Assembly: GCF_020026925.1 (NCBI RefSeq) | Contig: NZ_JAIQDW010000024.1 | Location: 1 to 61,450, forward strand | Length of the DNA stretch: 61,450 nucleotides | Source: Flavobacterium hibisci | Lineage (GTDB): Bacteria > Bacteroidota > Bacteroidia > Flavobacteriales > Flavobacteriaceae | Reading direction: 5' to 3' | Shown: piece after piece, positions 35,479 to 44,392 of the stretch | Position numbering within the stretch: the stretch's first letter is position 1 | Layout: each line of letters begins with the position of its first letter | Position numbers and translations under genes: made by a program | Notes under the pieces: generated by a model | Seen by the model: only the letters and a program-made list of their open reading frames with translations | Told to the model about the DNA's origin: nothing | Databases searched by the model: none

Positions 35479-35895
35479 TTAAATCAGGTTAACACTTAAT
35501 GTGATTTCTGTTTTCAATAGTTTAGAAATTGGGCAAATTTCTTTTGCTTTAGCTGCAATTTCTGAAAACTTTTCAGCAGTTATCGAAGGGACTTTTCCTT
35601 TCAGTTCTAAGTGAATTAAAGTAATAGAACCATCTTCAAAAGTAACTGTTGCTTCTGTAGATAAATCGTCTGCAACGAAACCTTCTTCGTTTAATAAAAA
35701 GCTTAATTGCATTGTAAAACAGCCAGAATGTGCTGCTGCAATAAGTTCTTCAGGATTGGTTCCTACTCCTTCTGCAAATCTTGTTTTGAAAGATAATTGT
35801 GCATTATTTAGAGTTGTACTTTGTGTGCTTATTAATCCGGTTCCTTCCATACCGGTTCCTTTCCAGTTTGCGTTAGCTTTTCTTGTAAATTTCAT
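35479..35895 (-). CDS. OsmC-family peroxiredoxin
   Basis: A 138-residue OsmC protein. The ATG at 35895 is chosen because MKFTRKANANWKGTGMEGTG is the standard OsmC N-terminus; a longer reading adds 23 non-family residues. Cys59 in AAAHSGCFTM and Cys121 in KEICPISKLL are the two redox cysteines for reducing organic hydroperoxides. It differs clearly from the OsmC protein at 4944-5339, so the strain has at least two. It is a single gene. Confidence 0.92.
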   Translation of the reverse strand: MKFTRKANANWKGTGMEGTGLISTQSTTLNNAQLSFKTRFAEGVGTNPEELIAAAHSGCFTMQLSFLLNEEGFVADDLSTEATVTFEDGSITLIHLELKGKVPSITAEKFSEIAAKAKEICPISKLLKTEITLSVNLI

Positions 35896-36013
35896 TTTGT
35901 AGTTATTAAAGTTAATAATTATACATTTAAATTGCCAAATGATGACTTTTTCAAATATAGTCAATATTTTACAGATTAGTTTTATTAATTTGTTGCTGGA
36001 AAGTAAATTAATT

Positions 36014-36053
36014 AAAAAAGGTGTAATGAAAAATTTCTCATTACACCTTTTTT
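36014..36053 (-). terminator. Terminator of the DUF349 gene
   Basis: A long stem, AAAAGGTGTAATGA paired with TCATTACACCTTTT, with T-runs on both sides. It ends the minus-strand DUF349 gene. Confidence 0.85.
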
Positions 36054-36072
36054 GTGATTAAATTTAAAAAAC

Positions 36073-38049
36073 CTATTCCTGATTTAGGTTTCTTAACTGT
36101 TTAAGTTTGTCTTTCCATAGCTCAAGACTCTCTTTATGGATAGCAATGTTTTTGCGAACTTCAAGAACAATCGAGTTTTCTTTTTTTGCATTTTTAGTAT
36201 TCGTAAAGAACTGAATGTTATTTTCTAATTGGAATATTTCATTCTGTACTTCTTCAATTTTGCGCATAATGAAAATCTTTTCATTATCTAACTTGCGTGT
36301 ATCATTGCTTTCTGATAAAGAATCAATTCTGTTGGAAAAACGCATCATTTCTGTATCTTTTTTACTAAGACTTAATTTTTCAAAAAGAGCATCCAGAATT
36401 TTATTGAATTTGCCTTCGATATGACGTCTTGAAAAAGGAACTTTTCCAAATCCTTTCCATGTTTCAATATGCGATTTAATGGCATCTAAATCTGTTTTAT
36501 GATCACCTGTAAGTTCAAATGTTCTTAAAGTGTCTAGATATGCTTTTTTATTATCAAAAGCAGCAACTTCTTCTCCGTTTTCTTCAGATTTGTGTTCTTT
36601 TAATTTGTCAAAATAATGGTTGCAGGCATCTTTAAATTCTTTCCAGATTTTGTCAGAGTATTTTTTAGGAACATGACCAATTTGTTTCCACTCTTCCTGA
36701 ATTTGTTTCATGATTGGAGTAGTCGCATTAAAATCTGTACTTTCTTGTAATTCTTTGGCCTTTGCAACCAAGGCCATTTTTTTGTTTAAATTATCGTTTT
36801 GGTCTTTTTTGATGTCTTTGTAAAACGAGTTTTTAAAAGAATTAAAGTTTCTTACGGCAGTTTTAAATGCAGCCCAGGTTTGTTCGTTTACATCACTTGG
36901 TACTTTTCCGGCAGCAAAAAACTCATTTCTAAGTGCTTCAACTTTTTGTATTTGCACTAGCCATTGCGAATGGGAACCTACTTTTTCAGTGGCTAAAGTT
37001 TCAATAGTAGCAATGATTTCTTTTTTAATTTCAAGATTTTTTTGCTCATTTTCTCTTTGGCTTTCGAACAAAAGTTCCCTTTTATCGTGTATTTTTTTAG
37101 TTAGTTCACTAAATTTATTCCAAATCGTATCACGATGTTCTTTCGATACAGGACCAATATCTTCTTTCCAGATTCTGTGTAAATCTTGTAATTCACGAAA
37201 TGCCTTATTAATGTCAGGCTCGCTCACTAATTCTTCAACACGGGTAATTATCTTTTGTTTTTGTTCAAGATTGTATTTGAAATCAAGGTCTCTTGCTTCG
37301 CGGTCTAGATGAAGATAATCATAAAAATTCTCAACATGAAAATGATAATTGTTCCAGACGTGATTGTATTTGTCTTTTGGAATAGGTCCGGCGTTTTTCC
37401 ATCTCTCTCTTAATTCATTAAAATGTTTGAGAGTGTCTTTGATGTTTTCCTGTGGATTTATAAGTTCTTTTAGTTCCTCTACTATAGCAAGTCGGATTTC
37501 TAAATTTGATTTTAAATTACTTTGTAAATTTTTAAAGTGTGCATTTCTTTTTTCTCGAAATATGTTATAATATTCGTCGAACTTCGATTTTAAAGGAGAA
37601 TGATATTGGAATTCTTCATTAGGATCTTGGTTTGATGCATTGAATTCTTCTTTTTTTTCTTCTATAAAGTGATTGAATTGAAGTAAAAATGATTTTTTAA
37701 TTTCTTCTATATGGTCTTTTACAGACATCACTCTGTCTGTGTTTACAAGTTTTTTTAATTCATCAACAAGTTTGTCTAACGAAAAAGTATCATAATCCTC
37801 CATAGGAATATCATGACGTTCCTTTAGTGTCTCGTCTTCGCTTTCTTCAGCATTAGAATTTGTTATAGCATCTAATACTTCCTGATGATTTGTTTCTTCA
37901 GCCTGAATATTTTCTGGAGCTGTAATTTCCTTTTCTGTAGTTGCTTTAGAAATTGATGTTTCTGTTGCATCATTTTGTGAAGAATCATTCAGGTTGATTT
38001 CTGATTTTCCATCTGCTTCCTGCAGGTTATCATTCTTTTCTTCTAACAT
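36073..38049 (-). CDS. DUF349 domain-containing protein
   Basis: A 658-residue, highly charged cytoplasmic protein. The first 100 residues are acidic and low-complexity (Glu/Asn/Asp-rich). The rest consists of about five helical DUF349 repeats of some 75 residues, recognisable by W-K-x-x-G-P/x-V-P: RWKNAGPIPKDKYNHVW, IWKEDIGPVSKEHRDTIW, EFFAAGKVPSDVNEQTW, EWKQIGHVPKKYSDKIW and TWKGFGKVPFSRRHIEGK. Extensive coiled coil is expected. The function in Bacteroidota is unknown. It has its own terminator and stands upstream of no partner gene. Confidence 0.9.
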   Translation of the reverse strand: MLEEKNDNLQEADGKSEINLNDSSQNDATETSISKATTEKEITAPENIQAEETNHQEVLDAITNSNAEESEDETLKERHDIPMEDYDTFSLDKLVDELKKLVNTDRVMSVKDHIEEIKKSFLLQFNHFIEEKKEEFNASNQDPNEEFQYHSPLKSKFDEYYNIFREKRNAHFKNLQSNLKSNLEIRLAIVEELKELINPQENIKDTLKHFNELRERWKNAGPIPKDKYNHVWNNYHFHVENFYDYLHLDREARDLDFKYNLEQKQKIITRVEELVSEPDINKAFRELQDLHRIWKEDIGPVSKEHRDTIWNKFSELTKKIHDKRELLFESQRENEQKNLEIKKEIIATIETLATEKVGSHSQWLVQIQKVEALRNEFFAAGKVPSDVNEQTWAAFKTAVRNFNSFKNSFYKDIKKDQNDNLNKKMALVAKAKELQESTDFNATTPIMKQIQEEWKQIGHVPKKYSDKIWKEFKDACNHYFDKLKEHKSEENGEEVAAFDNKKAYLDTLRTFELTGDHKTDLDAIKSHIETWKGFGKVPFSRRHIEGKFNKILDALFEKLSLSKKDTEMMRFSNRIDSLSESNDTRKLDNEKIFIMRKIEEVQNEIFQLENNIQFFTNTKNAKKENSIVLEVRKNIAIHKESLELWKDKLKQLRNLNQE

Positions 38050-38240
38050 TTTTAAATGTATAAGGTTTATATTTTAAACATTGCGAAAGATAGTAAAGGT
38101 GTTTCTAAATACAAAATAAATCGTTTGTTTATGTGTTTTTCGATTTAAAAATCTTATCTTTTTTAGCGTAAAAACCGATTAAATCTAATGTGTTTAATTG
38201 TTTTAGTAAAATTTTTAGACTGGGTCCTGTAAATTTACAG

Positions 38241-38270
38241 AATAAAAAAGGCTACATTTTAAGTGTAGCC
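38241..38270 (-). terminator. Terminator of aroE
   Basis: The stem GGCTACA/TGTAGCC (38250-38270, loop TTTTAAG) is followed on the minus strand by TTTTTT. It lies 24 bp after the aroE stop. Confidence 0.85.
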
Positions 38271-38293
38271 AAACTTATAAATTGTTTTGAAAG

Positions 38294-39043
38294 TTATTTA
38301 TTCCAGATTTTCCATGCTTTTTCTGCCTGAAAAATAAGCATATCATGACCATTTTTTATTACTGCTCCTCTTTCTTTGGCATTCTTTAAGAACTGAGTTT
38401 CAGCAGGATTATAAATCAAATCATAAGCGATATGTTTATCTGTAAAAAACTCATAGGGAAGGTCGGGGCAAGCCTCAATATTTGGACTTGTTCCAACAGG
38501 AGTACAATTAATTATGATTTGATAATTGTCAAAAGTTGTTGCATTAATTAAATTGTAATCAATGATATTCTCTTTTGCTTCTCTTGAAACAAAAGTATAT
38601 GGGATGTCAAGTTCATCAAGTGCAAATGCTACTCCTTTTGATGCACCACCAGTACCCAGAATGAGTGCCTTTTTGTGATGTGGTTCAAGTAATGGCTTTA
38701 ATGATTTTTTGAAGCCATAATAATCAGTATTATATCCTTTTAATTTTCCGTTTTTTGTAAATTTTATAGTGTTTACTGCACCAATCAAAGTTGCTTTTTT
38801 GGAAAGCTTGTCCAGATAAGGAATGATCTGTTCTTTGTATGGAATCGTAACATTTAGGCCTTTTAAGTCTGGATTGTTTTTAAGTAAGCCTGTGAAATGA
38901 CTAATTTCAGAAATATCAAAATTTTCGTAGCTGTTGCCTGCGAAAATTTCGTCATTAAATTTTTCTGTAAAATATCCTTTTGAAAAGGAGTAGCTAATAT
39001 TACGGCCTAATAAGCCAAAGCGTCTTCTTAAAATATCAATCAT
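38294..39043 (-). CDS. aroE: Shikimate dehydrogenase
   Basis: AroE reduces 3-dehydroshikimate with NADPH in aromatic amino acid synthesis. The 249-residue protein has the shikimate site NISYSFSKGYF, the catalytic Lys in LNVTIPYKEQI and Asp in GYNTDYYGF, the NADP Rossmann loop ILGTGGASKGVAFAL and the C-terminal NGHDMLIFQAEKAW. Its start overlaps the stop of the upstream TPR gene (TAATG), indicating translational coupling. Confidence 0.95.
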   Translation of the reverse strand: MIDILRRRFGLLGRNISYSFSKGYFTEKFNDEIFAGNSYENFDISEISHFTGLLKNNPDLKGLNVTIPYKEQIIPYLDKLSKKATLIGAVNTIKFTKNGKLKGYNTDYYGFKKSLKPLLEPHHKKALILGTGGASKGVAFALDELDIPYTFVSREAKENIIDYNLINATTFDNYQIIINCTPVGTSPNIEACPDLPYEFFTDKHIAYDLIYNPAETQFLKNAKERGAVIKNGHDMLIFQAEKAWKIWNK

Positions 39044-40440
39044 TATTCTTTTCTATGTTTTTCAATATAATTTTTAACCATTTTTTTTGACCAGACAACA
39101 GGGAAAAGATCTTCAATCAAAATGTAGTTATCAAAGTTTAAACGCAAACCATTGCTTAAATGAAACTTCGCTTTTGTATTGTCCTGAATCATAAAATACA
39201 ATCCGGCCAAACGGTATTCTATTTCGTTTTCTTCCGGAAAATATTCAGAGGCTTGCAGTAATGTTTGTATGGCGCTCTCAAATTCACCTAAAAACTGAAG
39301 AATATCTACCCAAAATAACCAGGTATCTAATGCATAATCTCCAAATTCTACTGCTTTTCTATAACCAAACTCAGCTTCTTCAAAAAAGTTCATTTGTTTG
39401 TTTATAGTAGCATAACGTTTCCAGTATAAACGATTTTGATTGTCTATAGCCAATGCTTTATTGACAAAAAATAATGCTTTCTGAAAATTTTTCTGGCGCA
39501 CATAAAAATCAGTAATAGCAATCCATCCTTTGTCCAGAAGAGGGTCTTCGTGAACTGTTTGGTTGTAATATTTTAATGCAAGGACATTATTTCCCAGCTT
39601 TTCGTAGCATTTACCAATTCGCAATAAGGCATAAGAGGTTGCATCATCTAATTCGATAGTTCGATTGTAGCTTTCTATTGCCTGTGCATATTTTTTAAGA
39701 CGTTCGTATGCTTTTGCTTTTTCCATGAATGCTCCCAGAAACTCTTCATCAATCAGCGTTGCGTAATCGAAAGCACGAATCGCATTTTCATATTCTTTTA
39801 TCCCGTAATGCAATCGTCCAACCTGATGCCAGGCGATTTCGCTATATGGGTTTTTGTTGATATATTCATTAAGATACGCGATAGCTTCCTGATTTTGGTC
39901 TAAAAATTCAAAACAGTAAACTACGTTGTATAGTGCTGACTGGTCTTCTATATCCTCTTCAAGACATTTGATGAAACTGTCTTTTGCCATCTCAAGATTA
40001 TCCATAAAAAGATATTCCATTCCCATTAAGTTATACACGTCAGCAAAATCATCTGTATATTGCAGGGCAATTTTAAGCAATTCTACTGCTTTTTCGTGTT
40101 GGTCTCTTTTGGAACAAATATTGGCTTTTTGGATGTAAATTTCTTCGTTGTTAGGTTCAATTGCATACAACTCGTTCAAAAGCTTTTCAGCCATGTCAAG
40201 TTTGTCATCATAAACCAGCATTTCTACTTGTACTAATTTTAAGCCTGTAGATTTTGGATGTTGGTCTAATGCAAGTTTTAAGGCTTTTTTTGCTAAATTA
40301 GCCTTACCTATATCTAAATAATGAAGAATAATTTCTTCGAATTCTTCAGAATCAAAAAAGAGTACTTTGTTGGTTTTTAACATCGACTCAAATTTGGATA
40401 GGGATAGGTTATAATCTTCTTCTTCGTTGCTTAATTGCAT
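39043..40440 (-). CDS. Large tetratricopeptide repeat protein
   Basis: A 465-residue protein made almost wholly of TPR units, roughly twelve, such as AEKLLNELYAIEPNNEEIYIQKANICSKRDQHEKAVELLKIALQ and AIESYNRTIELDDATSYALLRIGKCYEKLGNN. There is no signal peptide. It forms a coupled pair with aroE through a TAATG overlap. It is probably a protein-interaction scaffold; partner unknown. Confidence 0.88.
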   Translation of the reverse strand: MQLSNEEEDYNLSLSKFESMLKTNKVLFFDSEEFEEIILHYLDIGKANLAKKALKLALDQHPKSTGLKLVQVEMLVYDDKLDMAEKLLNELYAIEPNNEEIYIQKANICSKRDQHEKAVELLKIALQYTDDFADVYNLMGMEYLFMDNLEMAKDSFIKCLEEDIEDQSALYNVVYCFEFLDQNQEAIAYLNEYINKNPYSEIAWHQVGRLHYGIKEYENAIRAFDYATLIDEEFLGAFMEKAKAYERLKKYAQAIESYNRTIELDDATSYALLRIGKCYEKLGNNVLALKYYNQTVHEDPLLDKGWIAITDFYVRQKNFQKALFFVNKALAIDNQNRLYWKRYATINKQMNFFEEAEFGYRKAVEFGDYALDTWLFWVDILQFLGEFESAIQTLLQASEYFPEENEIEYRLAGLYFMIQDNTKAKFHLSNGLRLNFDNYILIEDLFPVVWSKKMVKNYIEKHRKE

Positions 40441-40628
40441 ACTTTTTGTTTTTGAAATTAGCCTGTTATAAATTTAGGCAACCATATTATTTTGTGCGGA
40501 AAGGAAATTTATTGTTTTGAACAATTTAATTAACAATATGGACAGGATATATGTTCTGTTTTTAGTTTTAATCTTTGATTTATAAAAGATTAATGTGTTT
40601 ATTATTCTAACGTTTCTTTTTAACGGGA

Positions 40629-40715
40629 AGCCATAGCCCAGATAGAAGTGGAAATCCTTTTTTGAAGCATTTTCAGCTTCAAAAAAGATTGCAACGTATA
40701 GCTGGAAATAGCTCC
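40629..40715 (+). repeat. Structured repeat element, copy C
   Basis: TAGCCCAGAT...GTGGAAATCCT, then stem TTTTTTGAAGC / GCTTCAAAAAA, then AGATTGCAACGTATAGCTGGAAATAGCTCC. GCCCAG pairs with CTGG..AGC in the outer stem. The core ATC(C)T/AGAT with bulged C is shared with copies A and B. It abuts the last base of the aminotransferase stop codon, so it could also act as that gene's 3' end. The rest of the 40441-40628 gap is AT-rich with no gene. Confidence 0.65.
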
Positions 40716-41914
40716 TAATTAAGCTCTTCGTTATTATTCAAAATTTCATCCATAACTTCTAGAATTACGGCACATCCTTCTTTTATTTCTTCTTTAGAAA
40801 TGGTTAATGGCGGTGTTATTCTAATGGCGCATCCTTCAAATAATAGCCAGAATAAAATAAGTCCCTTGGCCTGACAGTTTAAAATGACCTGATTCGTTAT
40901 TTCGGCACTTTCGGTCATTGCGGCAAGCATTAATCCTTTTCCTCTAATTTCTGTTATCAAAGGATGTACCAAAAGTGATCTGAAGAGTTTTTCCTTTTCT
41001 AAAGTTTCCTGCATCAGATTAGTCTCAGTTAATTCCTTTAAAGTTGCTAAGCAGGCTGACGCAATGACAGGATGGCCTCCAAAAGTTGTAATATGCCCTA
41101 ATTTTGGATTCTCGGTTAAAAGATCCATTTTTTCTGCGGATGCTGTAAAAGCACCTACCGGCATTCCGCCACCCATTCCTTTTCCCATAACGACAATATC
41201 CGGAACGACATCATAATTTTGGAAACCGAATAATTTTCCGGTTCGGCCAAAACCAGGCTGAATTTCATCTACAATCATCATAGCACCAACTTCGTCACAG
41301 CGTTTGCGTACTTTTTGCAGAAAGTTGTCTTTAGGTTCAATAAAACCAGCTCCTCCCTGAATTGTTTCAAGTAAGATTGCGGCTGTTCGTGTGGTTATTT
41401 TTTGTAAATCTTCTTCGTTGTTGAAAGTGATAAAATCAACATCAGGAAGCAAAGGACGAAAGGCTTGTTTGCGCTCTTCGAATCCCATAACACTCATAGA
41501 TCCCATGGTGTTTCCGTGGTATGCATTATGACATGATATTAATTGACTGCGGCCTGTAGAACGTTTGGCTAATTTAAGTGCGCCTTCAATTGCTTCAGTA
41601 CCAGAGTTAACCAAATAGGTCTTGTTTAATGATTCCGGAAGCAGTGAAGCTATTAGTTTACAATATTGTACGGCAGGGCTTTGTGAATATTCTCCATAAA
41701 CCATAACATGTGAATATTTGTCCAACTGATCCTTTATGGCCTGATTGACCCTTGGGTGCTGATGCCCAAGTGTACAGGCTGAAACACCGGCAACGAAATC
41801 TAAATATTTTTTATTACTTGTATCGTAAATATAGGAGCCTATTGCATGTGAAACTTCCATTCCTAGTGGATATGGGGAGGTCTGTGCCTGATATTTTATA
41901 AAATCTGGATTCAT
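40715..41914 (-). CDS. Class III PLP-dependent aminotransferase
   Basis: A 399-residue fold-type I aminotransferase of the acetylornithine/4-aminobutyrate group. SGTEAIEGALKLAKR binds the cofactor phosphate, Asp216 in MIVDEIQPGFGRTG contacts the PLP nitrogen, and Lys245 in VVMGKGMGGGMPVGAF forms the Schiff base. The substrate cannot be determined; no arginine-pathway genes are nearby. The gene ends directly at structured repeat copy C. It lies 66 bp downstream of the OstA-like gene on the same strand and may be co-transcribed with it. Confidence 0.9.
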   Translation of the reverse strand: MNPDFIKYQAQTSPYPLGMEVSHAIGSYIYDTSNKKYLDFVAGVSACTLGHQHPRVNQAIKDQLDKYSHVMVYGEYSQSPAVQYCKLIASLLPESLNKTYLVNSGTEAIEGALKLAKRSTGRSQLISCHNAYHGNTMGSMSVMGFEERKQAFRPLLPDVDFITFNNEEDLQKITTRTAAILLETIQGGAGFIEPKDNFLQKVRKRCDEVGAMMIVDEIQPGFGRTGKLFGFQNYDVVPDIVVMGKGMGGGMPVGAFTASAEKMDLLTENPKLGHITTFGGHPVIASACLATLKELTETNLMQETLEKEKLFRSLLVHPLITEIRGKGLMLAAMTESAEITNQVILNCQAKGLILFWLLFEGCAIRITPPLTISKEEIKEGCAVILEVMDEILNNNEELN

Positions 41915-41980
41915 TTTTTGAGAACTAAGATTTTGATGTTTTGATTCTTTCGATTGTTTAAAACCTGCTTTTTACTAAAA

Positions 41981-43648
41981 TTATTTTTTAGCTTTTTTGT
42001 TAGTTCCTTTGCTGGCTTTAGCAGCAGGTTTCTTTTTGTCGTAATTTAGTGTTTCCTTCCTGATTTTCATAGGAACATTGGGTTTGCCATCTTCTGCTTT
42101 GCCTTCTTTGACTAATTTATCGTTGAGTTCGTTTTCTTCAGGAGGAAAAATATCATCCTTTGATTTTATCCTTTCGTCTCCACGCCATACAAAACCTTTT
42201 AATTTTCGGTCATTTTCCGCCAACTCATCTTCTGGATAGCTATCACTTTGAACATTTTTAAAAAGAGTTATGTTTTCAACTCTGTTATTCTCTATAATAA
42301 GATTGATTCTGCTGCTTACACTTTTGTCAATTCCCACAAGTTCGTTTGCTGAATTTCTTGCGTAATAAATCGCTTCGGTGTTTTTTATTATATCGACATC
42401 GTGTAATTTCCCATCTTTAAATTTTCCGATAAGATTCATGCCCTTGACCTGGTTGTAACCTGTGCCAAGTGTATCTTTAGAGATTAGAAAGGTATTATTG
42501 AACACTTTAAGCGAGTCTATTTTTCGGGTTTTATTATCTCCAATTAAGTGCATGAGGTCCCCTGTGATCTGGCTCTCAGCATTCCATAAAATGGGTTTTC
42601 CTATTAATTTTGTGAGTGCTATTTTACTGTTTGAATGAAGCGAGTCGCATTTGCCACTCATATCTATTTTGAAAAAGCGAACATTATTAAAAGCTCTGAT
42701 AATTCTTTCGCCTTCTTTTCCGGTGACCATTAATTTTTTGCCATGAATATAGACTGAATCATTTTCGACCAGATTTATGGCAACCGCTCTTTTGGTTACA
42801 AACATTGAATCTTTTAGTTTGTATAATTCGGCGTAATGACCTTTTACGATTCCCTTGTTTATAGAGTCTGTAATTTTTACATTTCGTGTTGCTGATGCAA
42901 ATTCGGTATTACGATTGTAGTATAAACTGTCGCCCTCTATTCGCCGGTCGTCATATTTAATATATGATTTTCGCAGGAAATGGGCGAGGTTTTTCTTCGT
43001 GTCATAAAAACCATTTTCAGTATAGATATAATTTGTTTTACTCGTGATGGTTGATGGTCCAAATAAATAAGAGTGCCCTGAGTTACTATAGTAATCTAAG
43101 TGATTAGATTTCATAACATATTTAGGGTTTTTAAGTACTACTTCTGTTAAAAACTGAAATTTTTTCTGTGTCACGTAGTACCTTCCGGATTTACTTACCA
43201 GGGTATTATCTTTGTTTATAATTGTGCCTTTGGTATTGTAAAAAACTTCCTGAACATTTCTGTCAAAATTAATGGTATCAGTTTGCAATGTTGCATCAGG
43301 AGAAGTCATAACAGCGTTTCCGGTTGCGAAAGCTTTTTTTACGTTACCACTGTATTCAGCATATTTACTATTTAAAAATAAGGTGTCACCTTGTACAAGC
43401 TGTACGTTACCGAAGGCTTTTATATAATTTTCTTTTTGAAAAAAATAGGCTTTGTTGCAAGTAAGTACTACGCCATCATGATTTATTTTTACATTTCCGG
43501 TAAGCAAAAGTGCTCCGGGAATTTCTGCTTCGTTGACATCTGAAAAGTCTGAGTTTTCAACTATTATTTTCTTAGGAGTTTGGGCTGAAACTATCTGGAA
43601 ACTTCCTATAAGCAAACAAAAAGATATGAAAAAGAGTAATTTCTTCAA
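41981..43648 (-). CDS. OstA/LptA-like periplasmic protein
   Basis: A 555-residue exported protein. The signal peptide (about 1-22) ends VSAQTPKK. The N-terminal half has OstA/LptA-type beta-jellyroll repeats (GALLLTGNVKINHDGVVLTCNKAYFFQKENYIKAFGNVQLVQGDTLFLNSKYAEYSGNV compressed across residues 45-105), a family that carries lipopolysaccharide across the periplasm. Tyr-rich strands and repeated GDSLYY-like motifs continue to about residue 480. The C-terminal 60 residues are Lys/Pro-rich and probably disordered. It is much larger than E. coli LptA, as is usual for the Bacteroidota OstA-like form. Confidence 0.85.
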   Translation of the reverse strand: MKKLLFFISFCLLIGSFQIVSAQTPKKIIVENSDFSDVNEAEIPGALLLTGNVKINHDGVVLTCNKAYFFQKENYIKAFGNVQLVQGDTLFLNSKYAEYSGNVKKAFATGNAVMTSPDATLQTDTINFDRNVQEVFYNTKGTIINKDNTLVSKSGRYYVTQKKFQFLTEVVLKNPKYVMKSNHLDYYSNSGHSYLFGPSTITSKTNYIYTENGFYDTKKNLAHFLRKSYIKYDDRRIEGDSLYYNRNTEFASATRNVKITDSINKGIVKGHYAELYKLKDSMFVTKRAVAINLVENDSVYIHGKKLMVTGKEGERIIRAFNNVRFFKIDMSGKCDSLHSNSKIALTKLIGKPILWNAESQITGDLMHLIGDNKTRKIDSLKVFNNTFLISKDTLGTGYNQVKGMNLIGKFKDGKLHDVDIIKNTEAIYYARNSANELVGIDKSVSSRINLIIENNRVENITLFKNVQSDSYPEDELAENDRKLKGFVWRGDERIKSKDDIFPPEENELNDKLVKEGKAEDGKPNVPMKIRKETLNYDKKKPAAKASKGTNKKAKK

Positions 43649-43798
43649 TTGATTTAATTTTTTTCAAATTTATGAAAAAGGTAGCAACCTAAGTCGATAT
43701 TAAGATTTATTTATAATGATAAGTCAATGAAATTGGTGGAAATTTCGAAGGCAGAGTTACTTCTCTGCCTTTGAAATGTGTCTTTAAAACGAAGAGAC

Positions 43799-44188
43799 TT
43801 AAATCTTGTTTTTTAATGCTGTAGCATCAATATCGCTGTGTGAAACATCGTAAACAGCTTTTCCGTTTTTGATTAAAATCAATTGTGGTGATTCATGATA
43901 TACGCCAAATTTGCTGGCAATTTCATTAGAAACATCTCTGTGTGCAATCAAATCTAAAAAATAAGCATCAATAACATTTTCAAGATCATATTCTCTCTCA
44001 AATTGTTTTAAAGCCATTCTGCTGATGCTGCATCTTGTGCTGTGTTTGAAAATCACGACTGGTTTTTCGTGTGATATTGCTTCTACTTCCTGTAATTGAA
44101 GAATATTGGTTAATTCAGTCCAGTTTACATTGCTTTTTGGGGTTTCTGAATTATCTGAACTTCCGAAGATTGATTTTAAAAAACTCAT
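43799..44188 (-). CDS. ytxJ: YtxJ-type bacillithiol-system redox protein
   Basis: A 129-residue thioredoxin-fold protein without export signal. The active-site region is VIFKHSTRCSISRMAL with a single catalytic Cys53 (TRCSIS), a monothiol arrangement typical of YtxJ, a bacillithiol-disulfide-related monothiol protein. DAYFLDLIAHRDVSNEIASKFGVYHESPQLILI contains the cis-Pro-like turn (ESPQ). It lies divergently next to clpB. A minus-strand TAACTTTG at 44297-44304 is a possible promoter. Confidence 0.85.
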   Translation of the reverse strand: MSFLKSIFGSSDNSETPKSNVNWTELTNILQLQEVEAISHEKPVVIFKHSTRCSISRMALKQFEREYDLENVIDAYFLDLIAHRDVSNEIASKFGVYHESPQLILIKNGKAVYDVSHSDIDATALKNKI

Positions 44189-44246
44189 ATTTGGCTTAAT
44201 TTATGACTTTTTGACATGTTTGAATCGGTAAAATCGGATTTAAAAA

Positions 44247-44284
44247 GTCATTTTGTCTGTTTTTATACTATGGAATATAATTTG
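44247..44284 (+). promoter_or_regulatory. Putative heat-shock promoter/operator of clpB
   Basis: GTCATTTTGTC (44247-44257), exactly 20 nt, TAATTTG (44278-44284). The motif, orientation and spacing are those found upstream of htpG (2267-2230). The leader would be about 100 nt. Confidence 0.6.
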
Positions 44285-44392
44285 TCCATTTTATTACAAA
44301 GTTAATTTTTTTGAGCTAAAAATGGAACTGTATAAATCTTAACTTTAATGATATCGAATATTAAAAAAAAATAATCATCAAATCATAAAAAT

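Noticed and set aside
35896..35964. Upstream start of the second OsmC gene, adding 23 residues
   Set aside because: The extra residues match no OsmC family feature. MKFTRKANANWKG at 35895 is the usual N-terminus.
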